Positions 40,749 through 49,999 are shown, counted from the first letter of the stretch. The stretch: DNA of 64,000 nucleotides from Zeimonas sp046347945 (GCA_046347945.1 JAXMFB010000016.1:35656-99655); one strand, 5' to 3'. The notes: generated from the sequence alone by a model not told the origin. Numbers and translations are program-made.

Positions 40749-41999
40749 ATGGCGCGCGTTCTCGTCATCGGCACCATGGACACCAAGGGCCGGGAATGTG
40801 CCTACGTCGCCGAACAGCTGCGCGCCCACCGGTGCGAGGTGAGCGTGATGGATGTCGGTATCCTCGGCGAAGCCGAGGACATCGTCTGCGAGATCGGTCG
40901 TCGCGACGTGGCCGATGCGGCGGGCACGACCATCGAAGCGTTGCGCGAAGCGGGGAGCCGGGGACGCGCCGTCGAGGGAATGTGCCGAGGCGCCAGGCTC
41001 ATCGCCCGCCGGCTGCGGCAGGAGGGCAGGATCCACGGCGCGCTGTCGCTCGGGGGCGCGGAAGGCGCGGTGCTGGCCGCCGCGGTCATGCACGAGCTGC
41101 CGCTCGGCATGCCCAAGACCATCGTTTCGCCAATCGCGTCCGGGCGGCGCACGTTCGGCCCGTTCATGGGTTCGAAGGACGTCGCCGTGGTTCACTCCGT
41201 GGTCGACATCCTCGGGCTGAACGCGATCGCTCGCCGCGTCTTCGATACAGCCGCAGCCGCCACCGCCGCCGCCGCGCGTCACTACGAGGCGAACGCCGCA
41301 TCGTGCGCAAACCGGCCGTCGCGTCCGCAGGTGGGCGCGACCATGCTGGGCAACACGACCGCTCCCTTGATGTGGATCCGGCGCCAGATCGAGCCTGCCC
41401 ATGGCGACCTCGTCGTCTTCCATGCCAACGGCGTGGGCGGCGTGGCCCTCGAAGAACAGATCGACGCCGGATACATCGATGCGGTGCTCGACTACACGCT
41501 GAGCGAGATCACCGCCAACGTCGCGGGCGGATATCACGACGCCGGGCCTCATCGGCTGGAAGCGGCCGGCCGGCGCGGCCTGCCGCAGGTCGTCGTGCCG
41601 GGATGCGTCGACTTCATGGTCTGCGGCCCGCGCCACGAGGTACCGCGAGCCTGGCGCGACCGGCCGCAGTATTTCCACAATCCCGAATTCACCCTCGTCC
41701 GGGCGACACGCGACGAACAGCTCGAGGCCGCACGCCGGATCGCGCGCAAGCTCTGCGCGGCACGGGGCCCGGTCACGGTGCTGGTCCCCCTTCGAGGACT
41801 GTCGATTCCGAACTGCGCCGCGGACCAGACCGGCCAGCCGGGGCCGTTCTGGGATCCCCCGCTGGACGCCGCTTTCCGGGACGAGCTGCGCGGTCGACTG
41901 GCTACGCGGATCGAGTACGCGGAAATCGACGCGCACATCAATGACGCGGAATTCGCGCGTGCGGTATTCGAGGCCGCGCGCACCACCTTCAATCTGTGA
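40749..41999 (+). CDS. Tm-1-like ATP-binding domain protein (UPF0261)
   Basis: 416 aa. Begins RVLVIGTMDTKGRECAYVAEQL, the conserved Tm-1/UPF0261 N-terminus, with GALSLGGAEGAVLAAAVMHELPLGMPKTIVSP and SGRRTFGPFMGSKDVAVVHSVVDILGLN, and a second domain with TMLGNTTAPLMW and VFHANGVGG. The tomato Tm-1 N-domain binds ATP and Mg. In bacteria these proteins often neighbour TIM-barrel or transport genes of catabolic operons and their activity is not settled. Follows dctM after 2 bp. Confidence 0.88.
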   Translation: MARVLVIGTMDTKGRECAYVAEQLRAHRCEVSVMDVGILGEAEDIVCEIGRRDVADAAGTTIEALREAGSRGRAVEGMCRGARLIARRLRQEGRIHGALSLGGAEGAVLAAAVMHELPLGMPKTIVSPIASGRRTFGPFMGSKDVAVVHSVVDILGLNAIARRVFDTAAAATAAAARHYEANAASCANRPSRPQVGATMLGNTTAPLMWIRRQIEPAHGDLVVFHANGVGGVALEEQIDAGYIDAVLDYTLSEITANVAGGYHDAGPHRLEAAGRRGLPQVVVPGCVDFMVCGPRHEVPRAWRDRPQYFHNPEFTLVRATRDEQLEAARRIARKLCAARGPVTVLVPLRGLSIPNCAADQTGQPGPFWDPPLDAAFRDELRGRLATRIEYAEIDAHINDAEFARAVFEAARTTFNL

Positions 42000-42014
42000 T
42001 CGCAAGGAACTGAC

Positions 42015-43064
42015 ATGCCGACCCGCCCCACCCGCAACGCGAAGAAGCCATCCGCGGCGACGCGCCCGGACCGAACGCCGAAGCCCGACGCGCGCGATGA
42101 CACGACCTGGAGTCTTGCAAGCGGACCCGACGCCCATGTCAAGCCGTCTTACCAGGACGAGCCGCATGCCCCACGACGCAGTACACTCGATCTCGGCTTC
42201 CCTTCTTGGTGCCTGGGCGACCTCAGTTCGGCCGACGTCCGCGAATATCTGCGCCACAGCGACACGATCCTGATTCCGAAGGCATCGTTGGAGCAGCACG
42301 GCCCGCACCTGCCGCTGTTCTGCGACAGCATCACCGCCAACGAAGTGGCCAAACGCGCGGGCCGCAAGGCCGGCATCCTGTACACGCCCACGCTGTGGGT
42401 CGGATACAGTCCGCAGCACCTGAAGGCGCCCGGACAAGGCACCGGCACCATCACGCTGCGCGTGGAGACATACCTGAACCTGCTGTACGACATCGGGCGC
42501 TCGTTGATTCATCATGGCTTTCGCCGCCTCGTCTTCGTCAACGGGCACGGTTCCAACGTCAAGGTGGTCGATCCGGTGCTGCGCAAGCTGCGCAACGAAA
42601 CGGGCGCGCTGATCGCCTACTACAAGCCGTACGCCGAACGCTACCTGGGCATGCTCGAGGACGTCCTGGAAGGCCCGGTCGAGGAGACGCCCGGCTGGCA
42701 TGCCGGCGAGCTCGAGACCTCGCAGTGCCTCTGCCACGACCCCCAACTCGTCCGCATGGACCGCGCGCTGGCCGACAAGGCGCACGCGCCCGCCTGGCTG
42801 GGCGAGGCATGGAAGAAGAAGGACGGCATGCCCGACATCGAGTTCCAGGGATACCGGTATTTCGACATGCCTTTCGAGCACGGCGAGTTCACCGACTCGG
42901 GAATCATGGGCAATCCGTTCCGGGCCGCGGCCTATAAGGGCGAGATCGCGTTCAACCGCTTCGCGAACCACCTGATCGACGCGGTGCACGAGCTGGAGAA
43001 AGTCGAGCTGAACGTGCGCAACGCCGACTGGACCGCCGGCAAGACGATGGGCGGTACGGCATGA
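42015..43064 (+). CDS. Creatininase-family amidohydrolase
   Basis: 349 aa. A ~55-residue polar N-terminal extension (unusual) precedes the core. Core motifs: IPKASLEQHGPHLPLFCDSITANEVAKRAG (metal-binding E-x-H and D), GTITLRVETYLNLLYDIGRSLIHHGFRRLVFVNGHGSN (HG-N motif) and a WHAGELETS segment with the catalytic Glu/His. Creatininase, mycofactocin MftE and related enzymes hydrolyse cyclic or linear amides with two metals. Here the substrate should be an amide-containing carboxylate imported by the TRAP system. An internal start could trim the N-terminal extension. Confidence 0.87.
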   Translation: MPTRPTRNAKKPSAATRPDRTPKPDARDDTTWSLASGPDAHVKPSYQDEPHAPRRSTLDLGFPSWCLGDLSSADVREYLRHSDTILIPKASLEQHGPHLPLFCDSITANEVAKRAGRKAGILYTPTLWVGYSPQHLKAPGQGTGTITLRVETYLNLLYDIGRSLIHHGFRRLVFVNGHGSNVKVVDPVLRKLRNETGALIAYYKPYAERYLGMLEDVLEGPVEETPGWHAGELETSQCLCHDPQLVRMDRALADKAHAPAWLGEAWKKKDGMPDIEFQGYRYFDMPFEHGEFTDSGIMGNPFRAAAYKGEIAFNRFANHLIDAVHELEKVELNVRNADWTAGKTMGGTA

Positions 43065-44539
43065 ACGCCCCGGTCTCCATGCCCTATCCGGCGGCATCGT
43101 CCCGGACCGACCTCGATACCCGCGCCCTGGCCGGCGAGCTGTCGCAAATCGTCGGACGCGAGCGCGTCCACGCGGGCGTCGCCGCACGGCGGCGCCATCC
43201 GGGCGACATGAGCTGGCTCACCTACGTGCATGCGCACTTCGGCCGTTCGCTCGCCTGCCAGGACGTGGCGGTGGCCGCGACGTCGACTCGGGACGTCTCG
43301 GAGATCATGCGCCTGGCATCGCGGCTTGGCGTTCCGGTCACCCCGGTCGGCGGCGCCTCGGGCGTCCAGGGCGCGGCCAACGCGAACTGCGGCGGCATCC
43401 TCCTCGACCTGCGGGCGATGAAGCAGGTGCGCCATCTCGACCGCACGTCGCTGACCTGCACCGTCGAAGCCGGCATGATCGTGCGCGACTTCGAGGACTG
43501 GCTCAACGCCCAGGGACTGAGTTTCACGCACTACCCCGCGTCCGCGGAGTGGGCCAGCATCGGCGGGAGCGTCGCCGCACGCGGCTCGGGCGTGCTGTCC
43601 ACCAAGTACGGCACGATCCAGGATCACCTGCTCTCGGCCGAGTTCGTCCTCCCGCAGGGCGACGTGGTGCAGCTGCCACCGATCCCGCGCCACGGCGTCG
43701 GTCCCGACCTCACCCAACTGCTCTCGGGCAGCGAGGGCACACTCGGCGTGCTGACCGCGGTGACCGTGAGGCTGCGCCTGCTGCCTGCGCACCGCCGCTT
43801 CGCCGCGTTCCGTTTCGACAACCTGGGACGGGGCATCGAGGCGGGGCGGCGCATCATGACCGAGGGCCTGCGCCCGGCGGTCATGCGGCTCTACGACGCG
43901 CACGCGGCGGTCAAGAGCCTCGAGCGTGCGGTCCACGCCGGCCTCGACGGGGAGACCATGCTGATCATGGTCGACGGCCACCACGAGCGGCTGGTCGCCG
44001 ACGAAGCGGCGCTGTGCAGCGAGATCTGCCTCGAGCTCGGGGCCCGCAGCCTCGGCGCCGAGGTCGGGGGCGCCTGGTGGAAGAACCGTTACGCCTTCTA
44101 CCATCCCCCGCACGCCCCGCAGTTGCCGCAGATCTGGATGACGCTGGACGCGGCCGCCGACTACGCCCATATCCAGGCCGTGTACGACGCGGTCACCGGC
44201 GCGATCCACGGCGCCGCCGATCCGCGCTGGGGCCTGACGCTGAAGACGCACCTGTCGCACTGGTACGAGTGGGGCTCGATGATCTATCCGCGAGTGGTGA
44301 TCCCCGAAGGCCCCGACAACCTCGACGAGGCGCTGGCGCTGCACGATTCGATCGTGCGTGCCGCGACGCTGGCCGCGCTCGAGGCGGGCGGAGTCATCAA
44401 CGACCATCACGGCGTGGGCTTGCGACTCGCCCCTTATCTCGAGCAGCAGTTCGGCACAACCGGCATGTCGATGCTGCGCCAGATCAAGGCGGCCATTGAT
44501 CCGGGACAGGTGCTGTCCCCGGGGAAGCTCGGGTTGTAG
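43061..44539 (+). CDS. FAD-binding oxidase/dehydrogenase (GlcD/FAD_binding_4 family)
   Basis: 492 aa; starts at ATG 43061, overlapping the creatininase stop (ATGA). PCMH-type FAD domain with PVTPVGGASGVQGAAN, GMIVRDFEDWLNAQGLSFTHYPASAEWASIGGSVAARGSG and LLSGSEGTLGVLTAVTVRL; C-terminal cap domain with HLSHWYEWG and a GGVINDHHGVG segment that carries catalytic residues in D-lactate dehydrogenase and alkyl-DHAP synthase relatives. Probably oxidises a 2-hydroxy acid (or amine). Terminal gene of the operon. Confidence 0.9.
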   Translation: MNAPVSMPYPAASSRTDLDTRALAGELSQIVGRERVHAGVAARRRHPGDMSWLTYVHAHFGRSLACQDVAVAATSTRDVSEIMRLASRLGVPVTPVGGASGVQGAANANCGGILLDLRAMKQVRHLDRTSLTCTVEAGMIVRDFEDWLNAQGLSFTHYPASAEWASIGGSVAARGSGVLSTKYGTIQDHLLSAEFVLPQGDVVQLPPIPRHGVGPDLTQLLSGSEGTLGVLTAVTVRLRLLPAHRRFAAFRFDNLGRGIEAGRRIMTEGLRPAVMRLYDAHAAVKSLERAVHAGLDGETMLIMVDGHHERLVADEAALCSEICLELGARSLGAEVGGAWWKNRYAFYHPPHAPQLPQIWMTLDAAADYAHIQAVYDAVTGAIHGAADPRWGLTLKTHLSHWYEWGSMIYPRVVIPEGPDNLDEALALHDSIVRAATLAALEAGGVINDHHGVGLRLAPYLEQQFGTTGMSMLRQIKAAIDPGQVLSPGKLGL

Positions 44540-44547
44540 CGCAACGC

Positions 44548-44574
44548 GGGCGCGCCGGCGTCGCCGGCGCGCCC
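44548..44574 (+). terminator. Terminator hairpin at the end of the TRAP/creatininase operon
   Basis: GGGCGCGCCGGC - GTC - GCCGGCGCGCCC: a perfect 12-bp stem with a 3-nt loop beginning 9 bp after the stop codon of the FAD oxidase gene. No T-run follows, but the stem is among the strongest simple hairpins in the window and lies exactly at the operon end. Confidence 0.65.
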
Positions 44575-44660
44575 GGCATCTGCACGTCGGGCACCTTTGC
44601 ACGCACGCGGCAAGCCGATAGACTTCGGCACGGAACAGCGCTCGCGGGGCCTGCTTCGCA

Positions 44661-45860
44661 ATGCGCGCGACAGCCATGAACACTCCATCGGTCGAGCCCG
44701 TCATCGAAACGCTGCGGCGGCTCGTCGCATTCGACACGGTCAGCTCGCACCCCAACATCGCGCTGATCGACTGGGCCGCCGGACGGCTCGAGGCCAGCGG
44801 CATCCGCGTGCTGGTACAGCACGGCGACGAACCCGGCAAGGCGAACCTGTTCGCGACGATCGGTCCCGACGATCGCCCCGGGCTGATGCTGTCGGGCCAC
44901 TCGGACGTCGTGCCGGTGGCCGGACAGGCCTGGAGTTCCGATCCGTTCGTGCTCACCGAGCGCGGCGGTCGACTGTACGCGCGCGGCGCCGCCGACATGA
45001 AGGGCTTCATCGCCTGCGTGCTCGAGGCCGCGCCGCGCTTCGCGCGGGCGGGGCTTCGCACGCCGCTGCACGTCGCGCTGTCGTACAACGAGGAAACCAA
45101 CATGCACGGCATGCGCCAGCTCGCGGCGCAGCTGGCCGCCGCGCCGGTGCGCCCGGCCGCGTGCATCATCGGCGAGCCGACCTCGATGCAGGTCGTCGTC
45201 GCCAACAAGGGCGCCGCCGGCTACCGCGTGAAGGTGCGGGGCCATTCGGTGCACTCGTCGCTGCGCGACCAGGGCGTCTCGGCGGTCGAGTACGCCGCCG
45301 AGATCGTCGTCTTCGTCAATGCGCTGCAGAAGCGCCTGAACGCGGCCGCGCGGCACGACGGCTTCGAGTTCCCGCACACCAGCGTGCACGTCGGCCGCAT
45401 CGAGGGCGGCACCGCGCACAACATCACCGCGAAGGACTGCGAGTTCCTGCTCGAGATCCGCGCGCTGCCCGGCACCCGCTCGTCCGACGTGCTGGGCCAG
45501 ATCCGCGGCTACTGCGATTCCGTGCTGCTGCCCGCGATGCGGGCGATCTCGGCCGACGCCGCCATCGAGTTCGAGGAGATCTTCGACACGCCGGCGCTCG
45601 ACGAACGCGGCAACGTCTACCTGGCCCAGGCCATCATGCCGCTGTGCGGGCACGCGTCGGCCGGCCGGGTCAGCTTCGGCACCGAGGCCGGCATCCTGCA
45701 GGACATCGGCGTGCCCACCATCGTCTGCGGCCCGGGGCAGATCCGCGTCGCGCACCAGCCCGACGAATACGTCGAGATCGCGCAGCTCGACGCGTGCAGC
45801 CGTTTTCTCGACGTGCTCGCCGGCCGGCTGGCAAAGGGCGAGTGGCCGCTCGGACGCTGA
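44661..45860 (+). CDS. argE: Acetylornithine deacetylase-type M20 amidohydrolase
   Basis: 399 aa from ATG 44661 (394 from ATG 44676). M20 family: LMLSGHSDVVPVAGQAWSSDPF (zinc His and Asp region), YARGAADMKGFIA (bridging Asp), LSYNEETNMHGM (catalytic Glu-Glu), IIGEPTSM, dimerisation domain starting GYRVKVRGHSVHSS, and a C-terminal His in the GTEAGILQDIGVPTIVCGPG region. Removes the acetyl group from N-acetylornithine or a similar N-acyl amino acid. Not linked to other arg genes here. Confidence 0.88.
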   Translation: MRATAMNTPSVEPVIETLRRLVAFDTVSSHPNIALIDWAAGRLEASGIRVLVQHGDEPGKANLFATIGPDDRPGLMLSGHSDVVPVAGQAWSSDPFVLTERGGRLYARGAADMKGFIACVLEAAPRFARAGLRTPLHVALSYNEETNMHGMRQLAAQLAAAPVRPAACIIGEPTSMQVVVANKGAAGYRVKVRGHSVHSSLRDQGVSAVEYAAEIVVFVNALQKRLNAAARHDGFEFPHTSVHVGRIEGGTAHNITAKDCEFLLEIRALPGTRSSDVLGQIRGYCDSVLLPAMRAISADAAIEFEEIFDTPALDERGNVYLAQAIMPLCGHASAGRVSFGTEAGILQDIGVPTIVCGPGQIRVAHQPDEYVEIAQLDACSRFLDVLAGRLAKGEWPLGR

Positions 45861-45939
45861 ACGCCGGCCCGCGGGGCTGTGCGACAATCGGCGCTGGCCC
45901 CGTTTCCCGCCGCCGCGCCCTGCCGGCCGGCTCCCGCCG

Positions 45940-47223
45940 ATGCTGCTCTGGGTATCCATTGCAGTCGCCACGGTCGTGGCGACTGCCGTCATCGTCTGGC
46001 CGCTCCTGTCCGCACGTTCGCCGTCGCAGGCCGACGCGCGCGACGACGAGCGCCGCCGCGTCGCCGTCTTTCGCGATCGCAAGCACGAAATCGAGCGCGA
46101 GCACGCCGCCGGTCGGCTGAGCGACGCCGAAGCGGAGCAGGCGCAGGCCGACCTGCTGCGCCAGGTCGCCGAAGACCTGCCCGACGCGGCCGCTGCCGGC
46201 GGTGCGGACGAAGGCGACGCCGCGCCGAGGCGGGCCCCGACGCTGGTCGCGCTGGCGCTCGCGGTGCTGGTGCCGATCATCGCGGTCGGCGTCTACCAGC
46301 GCGTCGGCGCGCCCGACCTCGCCGGCATCGACCTGCGCGCCGACCACCGGCCGGTCGATGCGGCCGAAGTCGAGAAGCTGATCGGCAGCATCGAGCAGCG
46401 CACTCGCGAAAAGCCCGACGACGGCGAAGCCTGGGCGATGCTCGCCGAGGCGCGCCGGATGCAGGGCCGCCACGCCGACGCCGTGACGGCCTTCGAGCAG
46501 GCGGTGCGCCTGCTGCCGCCCGACGCCCGCCTGCTCGCCGACTTCGCCGAATCGGCCGCGCTGCTGGCGGGCGGCGATTTTTCCGGGCGCCCGGTGTCGC
46601 TGCTCGAGCAGGCGCTCGCGGCCGACCCCGACGAGCCGAAGGCGATCGCGCTGATGGGCGCCGCGCAGTACCGGCTCGGCAACCTCGAAGGCGCGCGCGG
46701 CTACCTGAAGAAGCTGCACGACGGCCTGCCGGCGGGTTCGGACGAGGCCGCGCAGATCGGCCAGGCGCTCGCGCGAATCGACGCGGAGATCGCGCAGCGC
46801 GGCGCGACGACGCCTCCCGCACGTCCCTCCGCGCCCGCCCCCGGCGCCGCGAGCCGCGACGCGAAACCGGCGGCGACCTCGACAGTCACCGGCACGATCA
46901 CCGTCGACGAGAAGCTCGCCTCGCAAGTGCGGCCCGGCGACACGCTCTACGTGATCGCGCGGCAGGCCGGCGGGCCGCCGATCCCGGTCGCCGTGCTGCG
47001 CGAGCCCGACGCGCGCCTGCCGATGCAATTCTCGATCGGCGACGCCAACGCGATGGACCCGTCGCGGCCACTGTCGTCGGCCGGCGCCCTGGTGCTCGAG
47101 GCGCGCCTGAGCCGCAGCGGCAACGCGATGCGCCAGCCCGGCGACCTCTACGGGCAGCGCGCCGACGTCGCGCCCGGCCAGCGCGACGTGTCGATCGTGA
47201 TCGATCGCGTGGTCGCGCCTTGA
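45940..47223 (+). CDS. ccmI: Cytochrome c maturation protein CcmI
   Basis: 427 aa. Two N-terminal membrane helices (residues 1-25 and about 98-118) separated by a cytosolic loop with leucine-zipper-like REHAAGRLSDAEAEQAQADLLRQ, then a periplasmic TPR domain (about residues 140-285) that binds the C-terminus of apocytochrome c, and a C-terminal beta domain after a Pro/Ala-rich linker. CcmI holds apocytochrome for CcmFH. Unusually, the gene is first in the operon and not last. It overlaps ccmA by TTGA. Confidence 0.9.
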   Translation: MLLWVSIAVATVVATAVIVWPLLSARSPSQADARDDERRRVAVFRDRKHEIEREHAAGRLSDAEAEQAQADLLRQVAEDLPDAAAAGGADEGDAAPRRAPTLVALALAVLVPIIAVGVYQRVGAPDLAGIDLRADHRPVDAAEVEKLIGSIEQRTREKPDDGEAWAMLAEARRMQGRHADAVTAFEQAVRLLPPDARLLADFAESAALLAGGDFSGRPVSLLEQALAADPDEPKAIALMGAAQYRLGNLEGARGYLKKLHDGLPAGSDEAAQIGQALARIDAEIAQRGATTPPARPSAPAPGAASRDAKPAATSTVTGTITVDEKLASQVRPGDTLYVIARQAGGPPIPVAVLREPDARLPMQFSIGDANAMDPSRPLSSAGALVLEARLSRSGNAMRQPGDLYGQRADVAPGQRDVSIVIDRVVAP

Positions 47224-47867
47224 GCGCCGGGCCGGACTTCGACGGACTCGAGGTTCGCGCGCTCGCCTGCGCGGCCGGCTATCGCACGCTGTTCGCGTCG
47301 CTCGACCTCACCGTGCCGCGATCGCGCTGGATGATGCTGGTCGGCCCCAACGGCAGCGGCAAGTCGACGCTCTTGCGCGCGATCGCCGGCCTGGCGCGGC
47401 CGGTCGCGGGCGAGCTCCGCTGGCGCGGCGAGCCGCGCCGCGCCGGCTCGCCCGAGTGGCGCAGCGCCTGCCTGTACGAGGGCCACGCGAGCGGCTGGAA
47501 GGACAGCCTGGAAGCGCACGAGAACCTCGCGCTGCAGGCGGCGCTCGACGGCCTGGACGTCGACGCGCAGGCGATCGACGCGCAACTGGCCCGCGTCGGG
47601 CTCGAGCGCCAGGCGCGGCTGCCCTTCGTGCGCCTGTCCGCCGGCCAGCGCCGCAGGCTGTCGCTGGCGCGGCTGGGCCTGTCGCGGCGCCCGCTGTGGC
47701 TGCTCGACGAGCCCGGGACGGCGCTCGACGCCGCCGGCCTGCAGACGCTGGCCGCGATGCTGGACGCCCACCTCGCCAACGGCGGGCTGGCGCTCGTCGC
47801 CACGCACCAGCCGCTGCCGTGCGCGCACGCGCCGCTGGTGCTCGACCTCGGCGCGCTGCAGCCGTGA
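47220..47867 (+). CDS. ccmA: Heme exporter ATPase CcmA
   Basis: 215 aa if started at TTG 47220, which overlaps the ccmI stop (TTGA); no ATG fits, and a later start would lose the first beta strand. ABC ATPase: Walker A VGPNGSGKST, signature LSAGQRRRLSLARL, Walker B LWLLDEPGTALD, H-loop VATHQ. Together with CcmB and CcmC it releases holo-CcmE. Ends by overlapping ccmB (GTGA). Confidence 0.9.
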   Translation: MSAGPDFDGLEVRALACAAGYRTLFASLDLTVPRSRWMMLVGPNGSGKSTLLRAIAGLARPVAGELRWRGEPRRAGSPEWRSACLYEGHASGWKDSLEAHENLALQAALDGLDVDAQAIDAQLARVGLERQARLPFVRLSAGQRRRLSLARLGLSRRPLWLLDEPGTALDAAGLQTLAAMLDAHLANGGLALVATHQPLPCAHAPLVLDLGALQP

Positions 47868-48556
47868 GGCACGCGCCAGCCACCGGTGTCTTTCCCGCGC
47901 TCTGGTGGGCGTGCCGGCGCGACCTGCGCCTGGCGATGCGCTCGCGCGCCGAGCTCGCCGTGATCCTGGTGTTCTTCCTGCTGGTGACCAGCCTGTTCCC
48001 GCTCGCGGTCAGCCCCGATCCGCAGCTGCTGCGCGCGATCGCGCCCGGCATCGCCTGGGTCGCCGCGCTGCTGGCCAGCCTGCTCGGGCTGTCGCGCCTG
48101 TTCGCGGCCGACCACGGCGACGGCACGCTCGAGCAGATGGTGCTCGCGCCAGCGCCGCTGCCTGCGCTGGTGGCCGGCAAGGTGCTCGCGCACTGGCTCG
48201 CCACCAGCGTGCCGCTGGTGCTGCTGTCGCCGGTGGCCGGCCTGCAGTTCGGCCTGCCCGCCGACGCGATCGCGGTGCTCGCGGCGTCGCTCGCGCTCGG
48301 CACGCCGATCCTGTCGTGGCTCGGGGCCGTCGCGGCCGCGCTCACGCTGGGCGCGCGCGGCGGCTCGTCGCTGCTGGCGCTGCTGGTGCTGCCGCTGGCG
48401 GTGCCGGTGCTGATCTTCGGCGCCGGCGCAGTCGAGTCGTTCACGTCGGGGCTGGGGGCCGACGCCCACCTGTCGCTGCTGGGTGCCGGCCTGATCGTGG
48501 CGTGGGTATTGGGGCCGGCTGCGACCGCGCTGGCGGTTAGAATCGCCCACGAATGA
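47864..48556 (+). CDS. ccmB: Heme exporter membrane subunit CcmB
   Basis: 230 aa from GTG 47864, in a GTGA overlap with ccmA. Six hydrophobic helices; the conserved N-terminal ALWWACRRDLRLAMRSRAELAVILVFFLLVTSLFPLA and FAADHGDGTLEQMVLAPAPLPALVAGKVLAHW segments identify CcmB. Membrane partner of the CcmA ATPase. Overlaps ccmC by ATGA. Confidence 0.93.
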   Translation: MRHAPATGVFPALWWACRRDLRLAMRSRAELAVILVFFLLVTSLFPLAVSPDPQLLRAIAPGIAWVAALLASLLGLSRLFAADHGDGTLEQMVLAPAPLPALVAGKVLAHWLATSVPLVLLSPVAGLQFGLPADAIAVLAASLALGTPILSWLGAVAAALTLGARGGSSLLALLVLPLAVPVLIFGAGAVESFTSGLGADAHLSLLGAGLIVAWVLGPAATALAVRIAHE

Positions 48557-49347
48557 GCACCCCTTCGTCCAGCGCCGGCAACGTCTGGTTCCGGTTCGCG
48601 TCGCCAGCCAGCTTCTACCCGCTGGCCGGCACGCTGATCCCTTGGTTCGGCGCGGCCGCGGCGATCCTCGCGATAGCGGGCCTGTACATCGGGTTCTTCG
48701 TCGCCCCCACCGACTGGCAGCAGGGCGAGGCCTACCGGATCATCTTCATCCACGTGCCGGCCGCCTGGATGGCCATGTTCACCTACCTGGTGATGGCGTT
48801 CTGGTGCGCGATGTCGCTCGCCTTCAACACCCGGCTGTCGGCGATGATGGCGCAGGCGCTCGCCCCGACCGGCGCGATGTTCGCGTTCGTCTCGCTGTGG
48901 ACCGGCGCGTTCTGGGGCCGACCGACCTGGGGCGCCTACTGGGTCTGGGACGCGCGGCTCACGTCGACGCTGATCCTGCTGTTCCTGTACCTGGGCTTCA
49001 TCGCGCTGCGCGCGTCGATCGACGACCCGCGCCGCGCCGACCGCGCCGCGGCGCTGCTGGCGCTGGTCGGCGCGATCAACGTGCCGATCATCTACTTCTC
49101 GGTGCGCTGGTGGAACACGCTGCACCAGGGCTCGTCGATCTCGATGACGGCAGCGCCGAAGATGGCGCACACGATGCTGACCGCGATGCTGCTGATGACG
49201 CTGGCCGCCTGGGCCTACACGATCGCGGTGGCGCTGTACCGCGTGCGCAGCATCATCCTCGAGCGCGAGGCGCTCGCCGCCTGGGTCGGCGAGCTCGGAA
49301 AGGCCGGCGACGCGGCGCCGACCATGGCGGGGGCCGCGACGCGATGA
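48553..49347 (+). CDS. ccmC: Heme transporter CcmC
   Basis: 264 aa; ATGA overlap with ccmB. Six helices with the WWD heme-handling motif WGAYWVWDARLTSTLIL and flanking heme-ligand histidines in IFIHVPAAWM and WNTLHQGSS. It positions heme for covalent attachment to CcmE. A ~20-residue C-terminal tail is longer than minimal CcmC. Overlaps ccmD by ATGA. Confidence 0.94.
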   Translation: MSTPSSSAGNVWFRFASPASFYPLAGTLIPWFGAAAAILAIAGLYIGFFVAPTDWQQGEAYRIIFIHVPAAWMAMFTYLVMAFWCAMSLAFNTRLSAMMAQALAPTGAMFAFVSLWTGAFWGRPTWGAYWVWDARLTSTLILLFLYLGFIALRASIDDPRRADRAAALLALVGAINVPIIYFSVRWWNTLHQGSSISMTAAPKMAHTMLTAMLLMTLAAWAYTIAVALYRVRSIILEREALAAWVGELGKAGDAAPTMAGAATR

Positions 49348-49535
49348 TCGAGTGGCTCGCGATGGGCGGCTACGGGTTCTACGTCTGGAGCTCGTACGCA
49401 ATGCTGGCGATCGCAGTGATCGTCGAACTGGTCTGGCTGCGCCGTCACCGGCGCGAGAGCCTGCGGCGCGTGGCCGAGATGCGCGCCGAGCGCTCGATGG
49501 CGGGGGCCACGCGCCCCGGAGAAGCGAATCGATGA
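49344..49535 (+). CDS. ccmD: Heme exporter small subunit CcmD
   Basis: 63 aa; ATGA overlaps at both ends (with ccmC and ccmE). One membrane helix (about residues 14-32) with the conserved GGYGFYVWSSY start and a basic, Arg-rich cytosolic tail: standard CcmD. It stabilises the CcmABCD-CcmE complex and helps release holo-CcmE. Confidence 0.92.
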   Translation: MIEWLAMGGYGFYVWSSYAMLAIAVIVELVWLRRHRRESLRRVAEMRAERSMAGATRPGEANR

Positions 49536-49999
49536 AACCGCGTCACAAGCGCATGCTGTGGATCGTCGCCGGGCTGGGCGCGCTGGCGGTCGCCGCGACG
49601 CTGGTGCTCAACGCGTTCCGCAGCAACCTGGTGTTCTTCTACACGCCGACGCAGATCGCCGACGGCGAGGCTCCGAAGGGCAAGCCGTTCCGCATCGGCG
49701 GACTGGTGGTGCCCGAGAGCGTCAAGCGCGTCGGCGACGGCACGACGGTCACCTTCGCGGTCACCGACAACGCCAAGACCATCCAGGTCGCCTACACCGG
49801 CATCCTGCCCGACCTGTTCAAGGAGGGTCGCGGCGTGGTCGCGCAGGGCACGCTCGAACACGACGGCACGTTCAAGGCGCGCGAGGTGCTGGCCAAGCAC
49901 GACGAGAACTACATGCCGCCCGAAGCGGCCGAGGCGCTCAGGCGCGCCGGGCACCCGGTGGGCGCGCCGTCGCAGTTCCAGCAGGCGCCGAAGCAGTGA
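49532..49999 (+). CDS. ccmE: Heme chaperone CcmE
   Basis: 155 aa, ATGA overlap with ccmD. N-terminal membrane anchor (about residues 8-27), OB-fold periplasmic domain with FRIGGLVVPESVKR and VAYTGILPDLFKEGRGVVAQG, and the heme-attachment site HDENYMPPE with the covalent His in the HxxxY arrangement. The C-terminal tail is short. Ferries heme from CcmC to CcmF. Confidence 0.94.
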   Translation: MKPRHKRMLWIVAGLGALAVAATLVLNAFRSNLVFFYTPTQIADGEAPKGKPFRIGGLVVPESVKRVGDGTTVTFAVTDNAKTIQVAYTGILPDLFKEGRGVVAQGTLEHDGTFKAREVLAKHDENYMPPEAAEALRRAGHPVGAPSQFQQAPKQ

